In this document: positions 44,324-52,617 of the stretch, one piece after another
Position numbering within the stretch: position 1 is the stretch's first letter
Layout: each line of letters starts with the position of its first letter
From: JAFGJQ01 sp964586145
Lineage (GTDB): Bacteria > Planctomycetota > Phycisphaerae > UBA1845
Length of the DNA stretch: 52,617 bases
NCBI GenBank assembly: GCA_964586145.1
Contig: CAZPHH010000028.1
Span: forward strand, 1-52,617
Direction of reading: 5' to 3'
Translations under genes and position numbers: made by a program
Notes under the pieces: model-generated
What the model was told of the DNA's origin: nothing
Databases searched by the model: none
What the model saw: the letters and a program-made list of their open reading frames with translations, nothing else

Positions 44324-44522
44324 TCCGACCGTGCCTGGCGTCCCCGCCGGCTTGAACCAACGGGGAGGCGAACGGCCGATAACCCCGTTCGAGAGAGCCG
44401 TATCCCGGGTCACGCCACACAAGAGGTCTTGGAAGGCGGTCGCGGTTTTCTTCTTAAAGTATTGTTATAAAAGGACTTGCTACGGTCCTGGCGTAGAGTC
44501 TCATCCATTGATGGCAAGCCGT

Positions 44523-44558
44523 CTTGTGTATCACGAATTGCCTTTTGTGATACACAAG
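44523..44558. repeat. Perfect 12-bp inverted repeat downstream of fic
   Basis: CTTGTGTATCAC at 44523-44534 and GTGATACACAAG at 44547-44558, spaced by 12 bases. The right half itself holds the palindrome TTGTG-ATA-CACAA. It lies 25 bases past the fic stop codon. No T-run follows on the minus strand, so it is not a standard terminator. The local sequence is also AT-richer than its surroundings. Confidence 0.75.
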
Positions 44559-44583
44559 GAGGCTTGTCGCGCGCACACGCGAT

Positions 44584-45696
44584 TCAAAAGACCGAGCCTC
44601 CCTCTGCCAGGTTCAACAGCTCAGTGAACGCCAGGATCGCGGCCCGTCTTCCGCTGCTGGGGCGTAGCTCAAGCAGCAACCCCGCGTCGCGCACGATGCG
44701 AACGATCCGGTTGGCGGTTGGCCTTGGTATGTCGGCTGAGGTCATGAAGTCTGAAGTCTTGAATATCGGTCGATGGAAGAACCAATCCAGGGCGCGTACC
44801 GCATACTGCGAATGCGTCTGCTCCGTGATCCAGCCCTTCTTTGACTGATACAGGTCCAGAATCGCGCGAGCTTTGGCCTCGTTATCCCGTGCCTGCGCGA
44901 TCAGGGCTTGCAGGAAGAACGCGCACCAGCCGGTCCAGTCCCCATCACGCGAGACGGCCAGGAGACGCTCATAGTACTCTTCGCGTCGACTTTCGAGATA
45001 GGCGCTGATGTAGAAGTCCGGGCTGCCCAGCAGCCCCTTGTAGACCAGGAACAAAGGCACGAGCAGTCGCCCCATCCGGCCGTTGCCATCCATGAACGGA
45101 TGGATCGCCTCAAACTCGGCGTGCAGAACCGCCAACTGCACCAGCTTGTCGGGCGCCTCAGCGTGCAGGTACTTCTCCCATGCAGACATCAGCTCTGCTA
45201 ACCGATCCGCGCCCGGCGGAACGAAACGCGCCGCCTCGACTGGGCAACCCGCCGGACCGATCCAATTCTGGATCCGTCGGTACTCGCCCGGTGTTCTGTT
45301 CTCGCCCCGCACGCCTGCCATCAGCACGCTGTGGGCAGTCCGGATGACCCGCTGCGACAAGGGCAGGTCTCTCAACGCCGCCACCGCGTGCTTCATGGAC
45401 TTGCGATAGTTCAGCACCTCCTGAATATCGCCTCGTTTCTCGCCAACAGCAGTCTCCTCGGCGGCTTCGAATTCCAGCACTTCCCCGAGTGTCGCCTGTG
45501 TGCCCTCGATCTTGCTTGAAAGAACTGCTTCCTGCGAGGTCAGTGGTGACAGCAGTACGTTCACATTGGGAATGCCGTGTAATAACCCCTCATATCGTGC
45601 GACGGCGGCGTTGGCCGGACCAATCAGGGGGATCAATCTGGACCACTCGATCTGCGAAGGCGGAAACCGGCCTTCGTGATATCGTGTCGCACCCAT
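44584..45696 (-). CDS. Fic-domain protein (Fic_N type AMP transferase)
   Basis: 370 residues from the ATG at 45696 with a GAGGGAG site. The N-terminal Fic_N region carries the inhibitory helix motif SSKIEG at 60-65, in the S-x-x-x-E-G form of class II Fic proteins. The catalytic motif HPFMDGNGRMGR at 199-210 is intact. The C-terminal ~100 residues look like a winged helix (FMTSADIPRPTANRIVRIV). Such proteins transfer AMP to protein hydroxyls and are self-inhibited. It is a lone gene with no obvious antitoxin partner. Codon use appears less GC-rich than that of the neighbours, suggesting transfer. Confidence 0.93.
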   Translation of the reverse strand: MGATRYHEGRFPPSQIEWSRLIPLIGPANAAVARYEGLLHGIPNVNVLLSPLTSQEAVLSSKIEGTQATLGEVLEFEAAEETAVGEKRGDIQEVLNYRKSMKHAVAALRDLPLSQRVIRTAHSVLMAGVRGENRTPGEYRRIQNWIGPAGCPVEAARFVPPGADRLAELMSAWEKYLHAEAPDKLVQLAVLHAEFEAIHPFMDGNGRMGRLLVPLFLVYKGLLGSPDFYISAYLESRREEYYERLLAVSRDGDWTGWCAFFLQALIAQARDNEAKARAILDLYQSKKGWITEQTHSQYAVRALDWFFHRPIFKTSDFMTSADIPRPTANRIVRIVRDAGLLLELRPSSGRRAAILAFTELLNLAEGGSVF

Positions 45697-46251
45697 CACG
45701 CCACTCCCTCGACGACCTGCCCGACCAAGTCAGTTCGCACCAAAGACTTCGGTGCATGAGGATTCAATCCGACACAGCCTGACTCTGACCCTCTGACGAA
45801 CCGACAGCGCCCCGGTTGAGCCGTCAACTCAGACACACCCAGACCCTTCGCCACGAAGCGGGACAGGCCCCGTCCGTCTTCTTCCTTCAAGGCTCAAGCG
45901 TAATCCCGAATGCTGAGCTCGTCGAGGCCGATTCACATCGGGGGCGGCTTCCCCGGGTTGGAACCAGCGCTGCTGGGCGTCCGATTGAAAACGCTCACGG
46001 TTCGAGGTCATCTCATCGGCAGAAGCACGTCCCCACGACATGTGCGGAACGCCAACGGCACATCGAGCGCGGACCGCTGCTCCGAAGCAGAGGCACACAG
46101 AGAACCCTGCCGCCTGTGCGGCGGTGTTCCGGTGCCGGCATTCCCTCACGTCCAGACGGGAATCCTTGTGCCGGCGAGACGCCTGCACCACAATACCGGG
46201 CAAGGCGCGACGACCGCGTTCGAGGAGGAGAACCCGCCGTCCGGGAGTTTC
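45697..46251. other. Gene-poor region between fic and the lipoprotein gene
   Basis: About 555 bases in which I see no supported gene. Open frames here lack start signals and domain content. It contains a near-perfect hairpin at 46168-46188 (GTGCCGGCG, AGA, CGCCTGCAC), the type of GC-rich palindrome common as dispersed repeats in planctomycetes. The promoter of the lipoprotein gene should lie at its right end but is not recognisable. Confidence 0.5.
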
Positions 46252-49094
46252 ATGGTGCCGCACAACTGTCACAAGCCTCGCATCGCGCATCGGTTCGGGA
46301 CCCTCCTTGCGGGTCTCGGGCTGCTGACCATCGCCGGGTGCATGCAGAACGTCACCTCACCTGCGCTCTCCATCTGGGCGGGTGACGACTTCCACCCCGG
46401 CTCGCCACGGCAGGAAATCGACGTGGACTCGACCGTCTACGATCCGGTCGCCCGCCGCATCAGCCTGGCCGGCGCCGTCAACGAAACCCTCGGACTGCAC
46501 CTGGTCGTGATGGCTGACGGCGCCGCCGTTCCTGCCGTGGATGTCACCCTCAGCGACCTCGAATCCGGCGACGCCCGCATCCCCGCCGTTGCCGCACGCC
46601 TCTTCCGACTGCACAGCGTGCAGGTGGATCGCTGGCCGGGCTGGCATATTCGGCTGCTCGAGCCCGACCATCGACTGCCCGTGGTGCCCGACGTGGTCGT
46701 GCCGGCCGATGCCCCCGTTGGCGGCCTGCCCGCCGACGTAGCCGCCGACGCGCCCCTGCACGTCTGGGTCGATGTCCAACTCCCCCCGGACGCGCCGCCC
46801 GGCACCTACGACGGCACGCTTTCCGTTCGATCGCAGGGCCGCACCGTCCAGACCGTTCGCCTCAGCCTGACCGTCTGGCCGTTTGCCGTGCCGGATGACG
46901 CCGGGCTCGTCCTCATGACCGCGGTGGATCAGACGGCGCTCTTCGCACAACACATCCAGCAGGATGGCCGACCGTATGCCCCCGATCGCATCTACGTGGA
47001 CAACCCGCGTCGGGGAGAACTGGAGTCCGTCCTGGCCGCCGCCATGCGACTGCTGGAATCACACCGCCTCAGCCCCACGCTGCCCCGGCTCTTCCCCGTG
47101 GCAAAAGTCGACATCGATCAAACCGTAAACGTGGACTGGGCCGATTACGATCGGGTCGTGCTGAGCTTTCTCGATGGCTCCCGCTATGACCGCCGCCGGC
47201 CCAGCCCCGTCTGGCCGATCCCGTTCGATGCGTCGTTCCCCCCGCCGCCCTCGTACGGCCCGCTGGACTCGCCGACGTACGCCGCCATCGTCCGGCGGTA
47301 CCTGCACGAATGCGCCACGCACTTTGACAAGCTCAACGCCCTGGATCGCGCGTTCGTCACCATACCCTTTGCGAGCACGCCGGACGCAGAGGGGTTTCGC
47401 GCCATCGAGCACTTCGGACCGCTCATCCGGGACGCCCACCCGCGGCTGCGACGGCTCGCCCGGCTGTTTCCCCAGGATATGAACGCCTACGGCTGGCAAG
47501 GCTTCCCCTTCCGCGACGTCGCCCGGCAGACGGACATCTGGTGTCCGCCCGCGCAGTTCTGCGACCCTTCGCTGCAGCCCGCCGGACCCCTCATGCCTCA
47601 GACCTGGTGGTTCCAACTCGATCGACCCCCGTTCTCCGGCTCGTTGCACATCACCGCGCCGCCCGTCTGCACGCGTGTGGTTCCCTGGCAGGGCTACCGC
47701 TTGGGCGTGCCGGTGATCGACCTGGGGCCGGCCAATCTCCCCCTGGCAAACGCCGCCGACCCCACGCCGCAGCGCTGCATCGATGAGCATCCGAGCCTCC
47801 TGCTGTATCCCGGGACCCCGTTCGGCCTGTCGGCGCCCGTGGCCTCCGTGCGGCTCAAACGATTGCGTCGTGGAATGCAGGACGTGGCCCTGCTCCGCCT
47901 CCTCGAACAACAGAACCTACCGCACGTGGCGATCAACCTGGCGGAGTCGCTGGTTCCCCGGGCCGGCGCGTCCGCCTGCGGTGTTCACTTCGCAGATGGA
48001 GCGCCGGGCGCCTGGGTCCACGACGAACGATGGTGGCGATTGGCCCGACTGGTCCTCGCCGACGAGTTGCTGCAGACACTGGAGAGACCGACCTCCCCGT
48101 TCCGCGGCTCGCTTCGCTGGCAGCGACTCATGGCCGAGACCCGCAACGTCGAGCTGAAGGTGGACGGCGTTCGATGCCGGCCGGCCGGCCGGCGAGCGGA
48201 GGAGGGCGTCGTCATTGAGGCCCAGGTCACCGTGTCGAACCGCACTCGCCTTCCGGTGACGGGCGGGGCGGCGTTCGAGGAATTGCCGCTGGGCTGGGTG
48301 GCGGACCCGCCGGCCGTGGATGTGCCCCGCATCGACCCCGGCAGCGCCGCCCGCGTCCTCCTGACCGCGCGGGCCGCAGCCGTTACGTGGGATGAAGACG
48401 GCGTCCGCTACCTGCCCATTCGGTTCGACCTCAACCGCCAGACGATTCGACTCAACTCCCGCATGGCCTATGTGCCCGCGGCGCGGCTGGACCGGCCCAT
48501 CGACATCGACGGCGATCTGTCTGACTGGCCCATCACACCCGGAAACCTGGCGGCGGATTTCGTCCTGATCTCCGGTGAGCGGCCCTCGGAAGACGGAAAA
48601 CCCGCCGGCCGGCCCGCCGCCGCCACCCGCTGCCGAGTCGCTCGCGATGCGGAACACCTGTATTTCGGATTCATCTGCGAGGCGTCCGGGGACCCGGACC
48701 TCGAAGCCCGCAGCAACCTCGTTCACTACGACGACATGGTGCCCACGGGCGAGGAACTCGTGGAGATTCTCCTGGATCCCCTTTCCACCGGCACGCGGTC
48801 CACGGGCGATCTGTACCACGTCGTGGTCAAGCTTTCCGGGGCCGTCTGGGAGCGCGGCATCGGCGCCTTCCCGCCCACCGGCCCGCGTGAGGTCTGGGCC
48901 GCCGACATTCGACAGGCCGTCCGCTGGTATGGAGACCGCTGGGAAGCCGAGGTGCAAATCCCCCTGGCCGCTTTCGACGAGGGAGCCCGGCTGAACCGCA
49001 TCTGGGCCGTCAACTTCACCCGCTTCGACGCCGCCCGCCAGGAGTACTCCACCTGGTCCGGCGCCGTCGGCAACGCCTACGACCCTCTGTCCCT
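46252..49094 (+). CDS. Large lipoprotein, DUF4091-like glycoside hydrolase fold with C-terminal CBM9-like domain (3' end missing)
   Basis: 947 residues are readable before the N gap. The N-terminus is a lipoprotein signal (LLTIAGC, lipidated C30). Then come a beta-sandwich segment (~60-215: PPDAPPGTYDGTLSVRSQGR) and a long central domain typical of DUF4091 proteins. A C-terminal domain after ~740 opens with RPIDIDGDLSDWP and ends in the NFTRFDA...TWSG pattern of carbohydrate-binding family 9-like domains. The last few residues are lost in the gap. It is probably a surface polysaccharide-acting protein. The domain assignment is by eye and moderate. Confidence 0.7.
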
Positions 49095-49194
49095 NNNNNN
49101 NNNNNNNNNNNNNNNNNNNNNNNNNNNNNNNNNNNNNNNNNNNNNNNNNNNNNNNNNNNNNNNNNNNNNNNNNNNNNNNNNNNNNNNNNNNNNN
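49095..49194. other. Assembly gap of 100 N
   Basis: Exactly 100 undefined bases, the usual placeholder for a scaffold join of unknown size. It removes the end of the lipoprotein gene. Continuity across it should not be trusted. Confidence 0.98.
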
Positions 49195-49226
49195 GTGTGG
49201 GACCGGCTTTCCAGCCGGTCTGGACA
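49195..49226. repeat. Palindromic dispersed repeat at the right edge of the gap
   Basis: GACCGGCTTTCCAGCCGGTC forms a hairpin and is flanked by GTGTGG and TGGACA. The complement of its core resembles the AGCCGGC-TGGAA-GCCGGCT copy at 52493-52511. Such repeats could have caused the assembly break. Confidence 0.65.
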
Positions 49227-49244
49227 ACCCGCAGGATTGACGCG

Positions 49245-49490
49245 ATGAAAGAGAAGATCCACCCCAAATACCAGAACTGCACCGTTCGTTGCGGCTGCGG
49301 CAGTACGTTCACCACGCGGAGCACGCTTCCGGAAATTCACGTGGAAATCTGCTCCGCCTGCCACCCGTTCTTCACCGGGCAGCAGAAGTTCGTGGACACG
49401 GCCGGTCGGGTGGAGCGGTTCCAGAAGAAGTTCGGCGGCGAGTACTTCAGGAAGCCCGAGAAGGGCAAGAAGGCCCCCGCGAAGGCTTAG
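49245..49490 (+). CDS. rpmE: 50S ribosomal protein L31, zinc-binding form
   Basis: 81 residues starting MKEKIHPKYQ with C16, C18, C36 and C39 as likely zinc ligands (RCGCGS, CSACHPFF) and the conserved FTGQQKFVDTAGRVERF segment. The Lys/Ala-rich tail is usual. The ATG at 49245 has AGGA nine bases upstream. It precedes prfA, an order seen in many bacteria. Confidence 0.97.
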   Translation: MKEKIHPKYQNCTVRCGCGSTFTTRSTLPEIHVEICSACHPFFTGQQKFVDTAGRVERFQKKFGGEYFRKPEKGKKAPAKA

Positions 49491-49509
49491 CGCGGTTCCC
49501 GGATTCAGC

Positions 49510-49563
49510 ATCCACGCCCGTGGTTTCCGATCCATCGGAAAGTGTGGGCGTGGATTCTCTTTG
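49510..49563 (+). terminator. Hairpin terminator after rpmE
   Basis: A 10-bp outer stem (ATCCACGCCC at 49510-49519 with GGGCGTGGAT at 49546-49555) encloses an 8-bp inner stem (TTTCCGAT/ATCGGAAA, 49524-49541). TCTCTTT follows. The strong nested structure with a pyrimidine tail suggests transcription ends here, separating rpmE from prfA at least in part. Confidence 0.65.
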
Positions 49564-49619
49564 CACACACCCTGCGGGATCCGTGGCGCAGCCGTCAGAA
49601 TCGAGAATCAACAGGCCCC

Positions 49620-50714
49620 ATGTCCACTAGTGTTGACGACAAGCTGATCGCCAAGCTCGACGAAATCGCCGCCCGGCGCGACGCGCTCCGCGAGCAGATG
49701 GCCGACCCGGTCGTGGCCTCCAACCCGACCCGCAGCATCGCGCTGGCCAAGGAGACCGGCCGGCTCGACCGGCTGGCCGACCCGTACCGGGCGTTCCGAA
49801 AGGTCCGCGACGGCCTGGAGGAGGTCCGGGCCATCCTGGCCGACCCCGGGCAGGATCGTGAGCTCCGCGACCTGGCCGAGGCGGAGATCGAGGACCTTCA
49901 GGCCCGGCACGACCGGATGCTCGACGAGCTCAAGGAGCTGCTGGTCACCGACGACGATGCGGCCATCACCTCCGTCATCCTGGAAATCCGGGCGGGCACC
50001 GGCGGCGACGAGGCTGCTCTGTTCGCCCGCGATCTCTACGAGATGTACCTGCGCTACTGCGAGCGGAAGGGGTTCAAAGTTGAGGTGATGGACCAGTCCG
50101 GCGGCGACCTGGGCGGTCTGAAGGAAGTGATCCTCAACGTCCGCGGGCCGAACGTCTGGCGATGCCTGGGCTACGAAGGCGGCGGACACCGCGTGCAGCG
50201 CGTGCCGGAGACGGAGGCGCAGGGCCGCATCCACACGTCGGCGGCCACGGTGGCCGTACTGCCCGAGCCGGACGAGATCAACATCGAGGTGAACTGGGAA
50301 ACGGACGTGGAGGAGTTCGTCTCCCGGGCGGGTGGGCCGGGCGGCCAGAACGTCAACAAGGTCTCCTCCGCCATCCGCCTGGTTCACAAGGCCACCGGCA
50401 TCGCGGTGTCCATGCGCGACGAGAAGTCCCAGCACAAAAACCGGGCCAAGGCCCGCCGCATTTTGCTGACCCGCCTGTACGAGACGGAAATGCAGCAGCG
50501 GAACTCCGCCCGCGACAGCACCCGGCGGGCCATGATCGGCAGCGGTGACCGGTCCCAGCGCGTTCGCACCTACAACTTTCCCCAGAACCGCTGCACCGAC
50601 CACCGCATCAACCTGACCCTCTACAACCTGGACCGCATCACCCAGGGCGAGCTGGACGAGCTCATCGAGGCCCTGCAGACGTACGACAAGGAACAAAGGC
50701 TGAAGAACCTGTAA
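49620..50714 (+). CDS. prfA: Peptide chain release factor 1
   Basis: 364 residues. The peptidyl-hydrolysis motif is GGQ at 231-233 (GGPGGQNVNK). The stop-codon reading region is VPETEAQGRIHTSAATVAV, where P-E-T fits the P-x-T tripeptide of RF1 (UAA/UAG) rather than the SPF of RF2. The ATG at 49620 is chosen because the upstream frame runs through the terminator hairpin; the ribosome site is weak (ACAGG). No prmC methylase gene follows. Confidence 0.96.
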   Translation: MSTSVDDKLIAKLDEIAARRDALREQMADPVVASNPTRSIALAKETGRLDRLADPYRAFRKVRDGLEEVRAILADPGQDRELRDLAEAEIEDLQARHDRMLDELKELLVTDDDAAITSVILEIRAGTGGDEAALFARDLYEMYLRYCERKGFKVEVMDQSGGDLGGLKEVILNVRGPNVWRCLGYEGGGHRVQRVPETEAQGRIHTSAATVAVLPEPDEINIEVNWETDVEEFVSRAGGPGGQNVNKVSSAIRLVHKATGIAVSMRDEKSQHKNRAKARRILLTRLYETEMQQRNSARDSTRRAMIGSGDRSQRVRTYNFPQNRCTDHRINLTLYNLDRITQGELDELIEALQTYDKEQRLKNL

Positions 50715-50789
50715 GGCCGACCCGCCGCCCACGACGTGAACCCACGGTCGTGAACGTGAGCCGGATCATCGCGATACGCTTCAGCCGCA

Positions 50790-50806
50790 AAACGCCCGAC
50801 GCGTTT
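50790..50806. terminator. Possible bidirectional terminator between prfA and hemY
   Basis: AAACGC at 50790-50795 and GCGTTT at 50801-50806 form a 6-bp stem with a 5-base loop between two convergent genes. The A/T ends of the stem could serve either direction, but the stem is short and there is no long T-run. Confidence 0.3.
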
Positions 50807-50830
50807 GACGAATCCACAATCGCGGGAAAT

Positions 50831-50864
50831 CCTTCGCAATTCACTATTCGCAATTCGCAATTCG
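50831..50864. repeat. Dispersed GAATTGCGAAT-type repeat, copy 2, covering the hemY stop codon
   Basis: On the minus strand it reads CCGAATTGCGAATTGCGAAT, continuing into AGTGAATTGCG. It shares an 18-base core with 42019-42060. The last seven codons of hemY (RIANCE and stop) lie within it. Confidence 0.75.
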
Positions 50865-52298
50865 GTCCAGCACCCGCTCCGCCGCCGTTTCCCCACGATG
50901 CACGCAGTCCGGCACGCCGCCGCCCGCAAAGGCGTTGCCCGCCACCGCCACGGGGGGCAGCGATTCCAGCAGCGCATCCACCCGGGCCACGCGGTCCAGG
51001 TGACCCACCGGATACTGGGCCATCGCCCGCGGCCAGCGGTGAATCGTGGTGAACAACGGCCGGCCGCGCAGGCCGATCAGATCGCCCAACTCCGCCAGCA
51101 CTCGCCGGACAACCTCAGCATCATCGAGAGCGAATGCCCATGGGTTCAACGCGCCGCCGACAAATGCGCGGATCAGCGCCTTTCGCTCCGGCGCCCGGCC
51201 GGGGAACTTCACGTGACAGAACGACGCCCCGATCATGGCCATCTTCTCGACGGCCGGCACCACCAGCCCGAACGCATTCAGCGGATGGGCGATCGCCTCC
51301 CGCTCGAAGGCCAGGTTCACGGTCAGCGTGGAGGCATACTCCACGTCGTCCAGCAGCGCGGTCAGCTCGGGCGCCGCCTCTCTGAGCATCTCGGAAAGCG
51401 CGAACGCCGGCGCCGCCAGCACCAGTCCATCCGCCGCCATCCGCTCCCCGCCCGCCAACTCCAGCCGCCAGCCGCGGGCATCGGGATCCGGTGTCAGTGC
51501 TTTGACACCACAGCCCGTCCGGACGGATCCCGCAGGCAGCCGACTCGCCACCGCGTCCACCAGCGACGCCATGCCCTCCCGCATGGTCACAAAGATGCTG
51601 TACCGCGCCCCGCTGTCCGAGCGGGCCTTGTCGCCCAGCGCCTTCTGGCCGGCCCGCATTCCGAGGATCAGGCTGCGGTGCTTGGCCTCCAGCTCCAGGA
51701 ACCGCGGCATGGTCGCCCGCAGGCTCAGCCGGTCGGGGTCCGAGGCGTAGATCCCGCTCACCAGCGGCTGGGCGGCCCGCTCCAGCGCCTCGTGCCCCAG
51801 GCGGCGCCGCACAAAATCGCCCAGGCTCTGGTCGCCCTCGCTCGGACCGCGCGGCAACACCAGGTCCAGCCCCATCCGCATTTTGCCGCGCCACGAAAAC
51901 AACCCGCTGAACGCGAACGGCCACATTCGCGTCGGCGCGAGCATCATGAATCCCTCGGGAATCGGATGCAGCTTCCGCTTGCGCACGATGAACGCCCGCC
52001 GGTACTTCTCGTTGGTCGGCATCACCTGCTCGGCAATGCCCATCCGGCGGCACACCGCCATCGCCCACGGCTTCTGCGTAATGAAGGCATCCGGCCCCCC
52101 CTCCAACAGAAACCCGTCCCGCCGCGTCGTCTCGATGCTTCCGCCGAGCCGATCCTGCGCCTCCAGCAGCAGGACCTCCAGCGGCGATCCATCGGCCTGC
52201 CGACGCTCGATCAGCTTGTGCGCCGCCGCCAGACCGGACATGCCGCCGCCGATCACCACGATCCGCTTTGTTCTCGCGTTTTCGCTCAAGCCCGGCAT
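50844..52298 (-). CDS. hemY: Protoporphyrinogen oxidase, HemY/HemG flavoprotein type
   Basis: About 484 residues. The N-terminal FAD-binding motif is VVIGGGMSGLAAAHKL, followed by LLEAQDRLGGSIET and GFLLEGGPDAFI. The C-terminus has AGNAFAGGGVPDCVHRGE, the typical HemY FAD end. It oxidises protoporphyrinogen IX (or coproporphyrinogen III, if the coproheme route is used). The chosen ATG at 52298 has AAGGG close upstream; in-frame codons further up lack family support. The final residues RIANCE derive from a dispersed repeat. Confidence 0.92.
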   Translation of the reverse strand: MPGLSENARTKRIVVIGGGMSGLAAAHKLIERRQADGSPLEVLLLEAQDRLGGSIETTRRDGFLLEGGPDAFITQKPWAMAVCRRMGIAEQVMPTNEKYRRAFIVRKRKLHPIPEGFMMLAPTRMWPFAFSGLFSWRGKMRMGLDLVLPRGPSEGDQSLGDFVRRRLGHEALERAAQPLVSGIYASDPDRLSLRATMPRFLELEAKHRSLILGMRAGQKALGDKARSDSGARYSIFVTMREGMASLVDAVASRLPAGSVRTGCGVKALTPDPDARGWRLELAGGERMAADGLVLAAPAFALSEMLREAAPELTALLDDVEYASTLTVNLAFEREAIAHPLNAFGLVVPAVEKMAMIGASFCHVKFPGRAPERKALIRAFVGGALNPWAFALDDAEVVRRVLAELGDLIGLRGRPLFTTIHRWPRAMAQYPVGHLDRVARVDALLESLPPVAVAGNAFAGGGVPDCVHRGETAAERVLDRIANCE

Positions 52299-52400
52299 AT
52301 CCCTTGCGCCGCAAGCGTCCAAGCTCTTCGCACTCTGCGCAGATGATCGCGGCAGCATGGAGCGGACGTAACGCTCCGCTGCCTTCAATCCCCCCTTAGG

Positions 52401-52511
52401 CCGGCTTCAGCCGGGGGAAACCTGATCGCCCCTCCTCTCTCTCTCTTCTCTCTGAGCCGGCCTTCAGCCGGCTTCTCCGTGCGAGCCCTCGAAGCCGGCT
52501 GGAAGCCGGCT
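52401..52511. repeat. Cluster of GCCGGC palindromic repeats
   Basis: Three related hairpins: CCGGC-TTCA-GCCGG at 52401-52414, AGCCGGC-CTTCA-GCCGGCT at 52455-52473, and AGCCGGC-TGGAA-GCCGGCT at 52493-52511. They are separated by pyrimidine-rich and purine-rich stretches (CTCTCTCTCTT, GAGAGAG). No gene is seen from 52299 to the window end. Confidence 0.75.
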
Positions 52512-52542
52512 CGGACACGAGAGAGATTGAAGAGCAGCCAGG

Positions 52543-52587
52543 CCACCCCCACCTGAAGGTGGGTACGTGTTTAGCGTACGGGGGTGG
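52543..52587. repeat. Multi-branch inverted-repeat structure near the window end
   Basis: Outer arms CCACCCCC at 52543-52550 and GGGGGTGG at 52580-52587 enclose a second hairpin (CCCACC-TGAA-GGTGGG, 52548-52563) and a third (TACG/CGTA, 52564-52578). The arms compete in part, so a cloverleaf-like or switching fold is possible. No anticodon-arm pattern of a tRNA was found. Confidence 0.5.
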
Positions 52588-52617
52588 GCAGGAGGGTCAA
52601 GTACGGGCGTAGGGTCT

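Noticed and set aside
44371..44382. GCCGATAA, the exact -10 element of sigma-28 promoters, on the plus strand.
   Set aside because: No TAAA element 15 bases upstream and no plus-strand gene follows.
44523..44558. The 12-bp inverted repeat as an intrinsic terminator of fic.
   Set aside because: The 12-base loop and lack of a T-run on the minus strand do not fit a standard terminator.
49095..49248. Continuation of the lipoprotein reading frame through the N gap into sequence before rpmE.
   Set aside because: The 100 N are a placeholder, so the frame across them is meaningless.
49542..49619. N-terminal extension of prfA.
   Set aside because: It would be translated from inside the rpmE terminator hairpin, and release factors do not carry such a leader.
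52299..52388. N-terminal extension of the HemY-type oxidase up to 52388.
   Set aside because: The added 30 residues are polar and lack family similarity; the Rossmann motif normally starts within a few residues of the N-terminus.
52543..52587. Cloverleaf-like fold considered as a tRNA.
   Set aside because: Only about 45 bases long, with no T-loop or anticodon pattern.
1..52617. CRISPR arrays, transposases, integrases, phage genes.
   Set aside because: No regularly spaced direct repeats and no recognisable mobile-element proteins were found in any frame.

Overview
This window looks like a piece of a planctomycete chromosome, most likely Phycisphaerae-like. That placement is inferred from several features: a Bacillus/spirochete-style flagellar gene order, a zinc-ribbon membrane protein with a YNLTGLP..RCPECG N-terminus, a sulfatase-like enzyme, a DUF4091-like lipoprotein, and GC-rich palindromic dispersed repeats. 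A run of exactly 100 N at 49095-49194 marks a scaffold join, so the sequence is a draft or metagenome assembly.

Region 1 (1-9.9 kb) holds a DMT-type transporter on the minus strand, then a plus-strand redox/hydrogen operon: rex, hydC, hydB, hydA, a [FeFe]-hydrogenase-like sensor histidine kinase, a stand-alone receiver protein and a receiver-histidine kinase hybrid. A perfect 18-bp palindrome matching the Rex operator pattern sits on the predicted start point of the operon promoter. The proposed logic is that Rex (NADH/NAD+) controls a trimeric, NADH-linked and possibly electron-bifurcating [FeFe] hydrogenase. The co-transcribed hydrogenase-derived kinase could then sense H2 or electron pressure and signal through two receiver domains that have no DNA-binding output.

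Region 2 (9.9-40.6 kb) starts with dapF, followed by about 29.7 kb of minus-strand genes, nearly all flagellar. In transcription order they are: TPR membrane protein, FlgN-like chaperone, FlrB-like kinase, FlrC-like sigma-54 activator, flgB, flgC, fliE, fliF, fliG, fliH, fliI, fliJ, MotE-like gene, fliK, flgD, flgE, flbD, motA, motB, fliL, fliN, fliO, fliP, fliQ, fliR, flhB, flhA, flhF, flhG, a small membrane protein, fliA, and a small acidic protein. An intrinsic terminator follows. The cluster encodes basal body, export gate, ATPase, hook, stator and hierarchical regulators. Filament, hook-filament junction, rod distal, P/L-ring and fliM genes are not in the window.

Region 3 (40.6-52.6 kb) is mixed: DUF72 protein, zinc-ribbon membrane protein, AlkP/sulfatase-superfamily enzyme with a Thr at the nucleophile position, Fic AMP-transferase-type protein, a large lipoprotein cut by the N gap, rpmE, prfA and a HemY-type protoporphyrinogen oxidase. 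Dispersed repeats are concentrated here. One supplies the stop codon of the oxidase gene and another borders the assembly gap. No tRNA, rRNA, CRISPR array or transposase gene was recognised.
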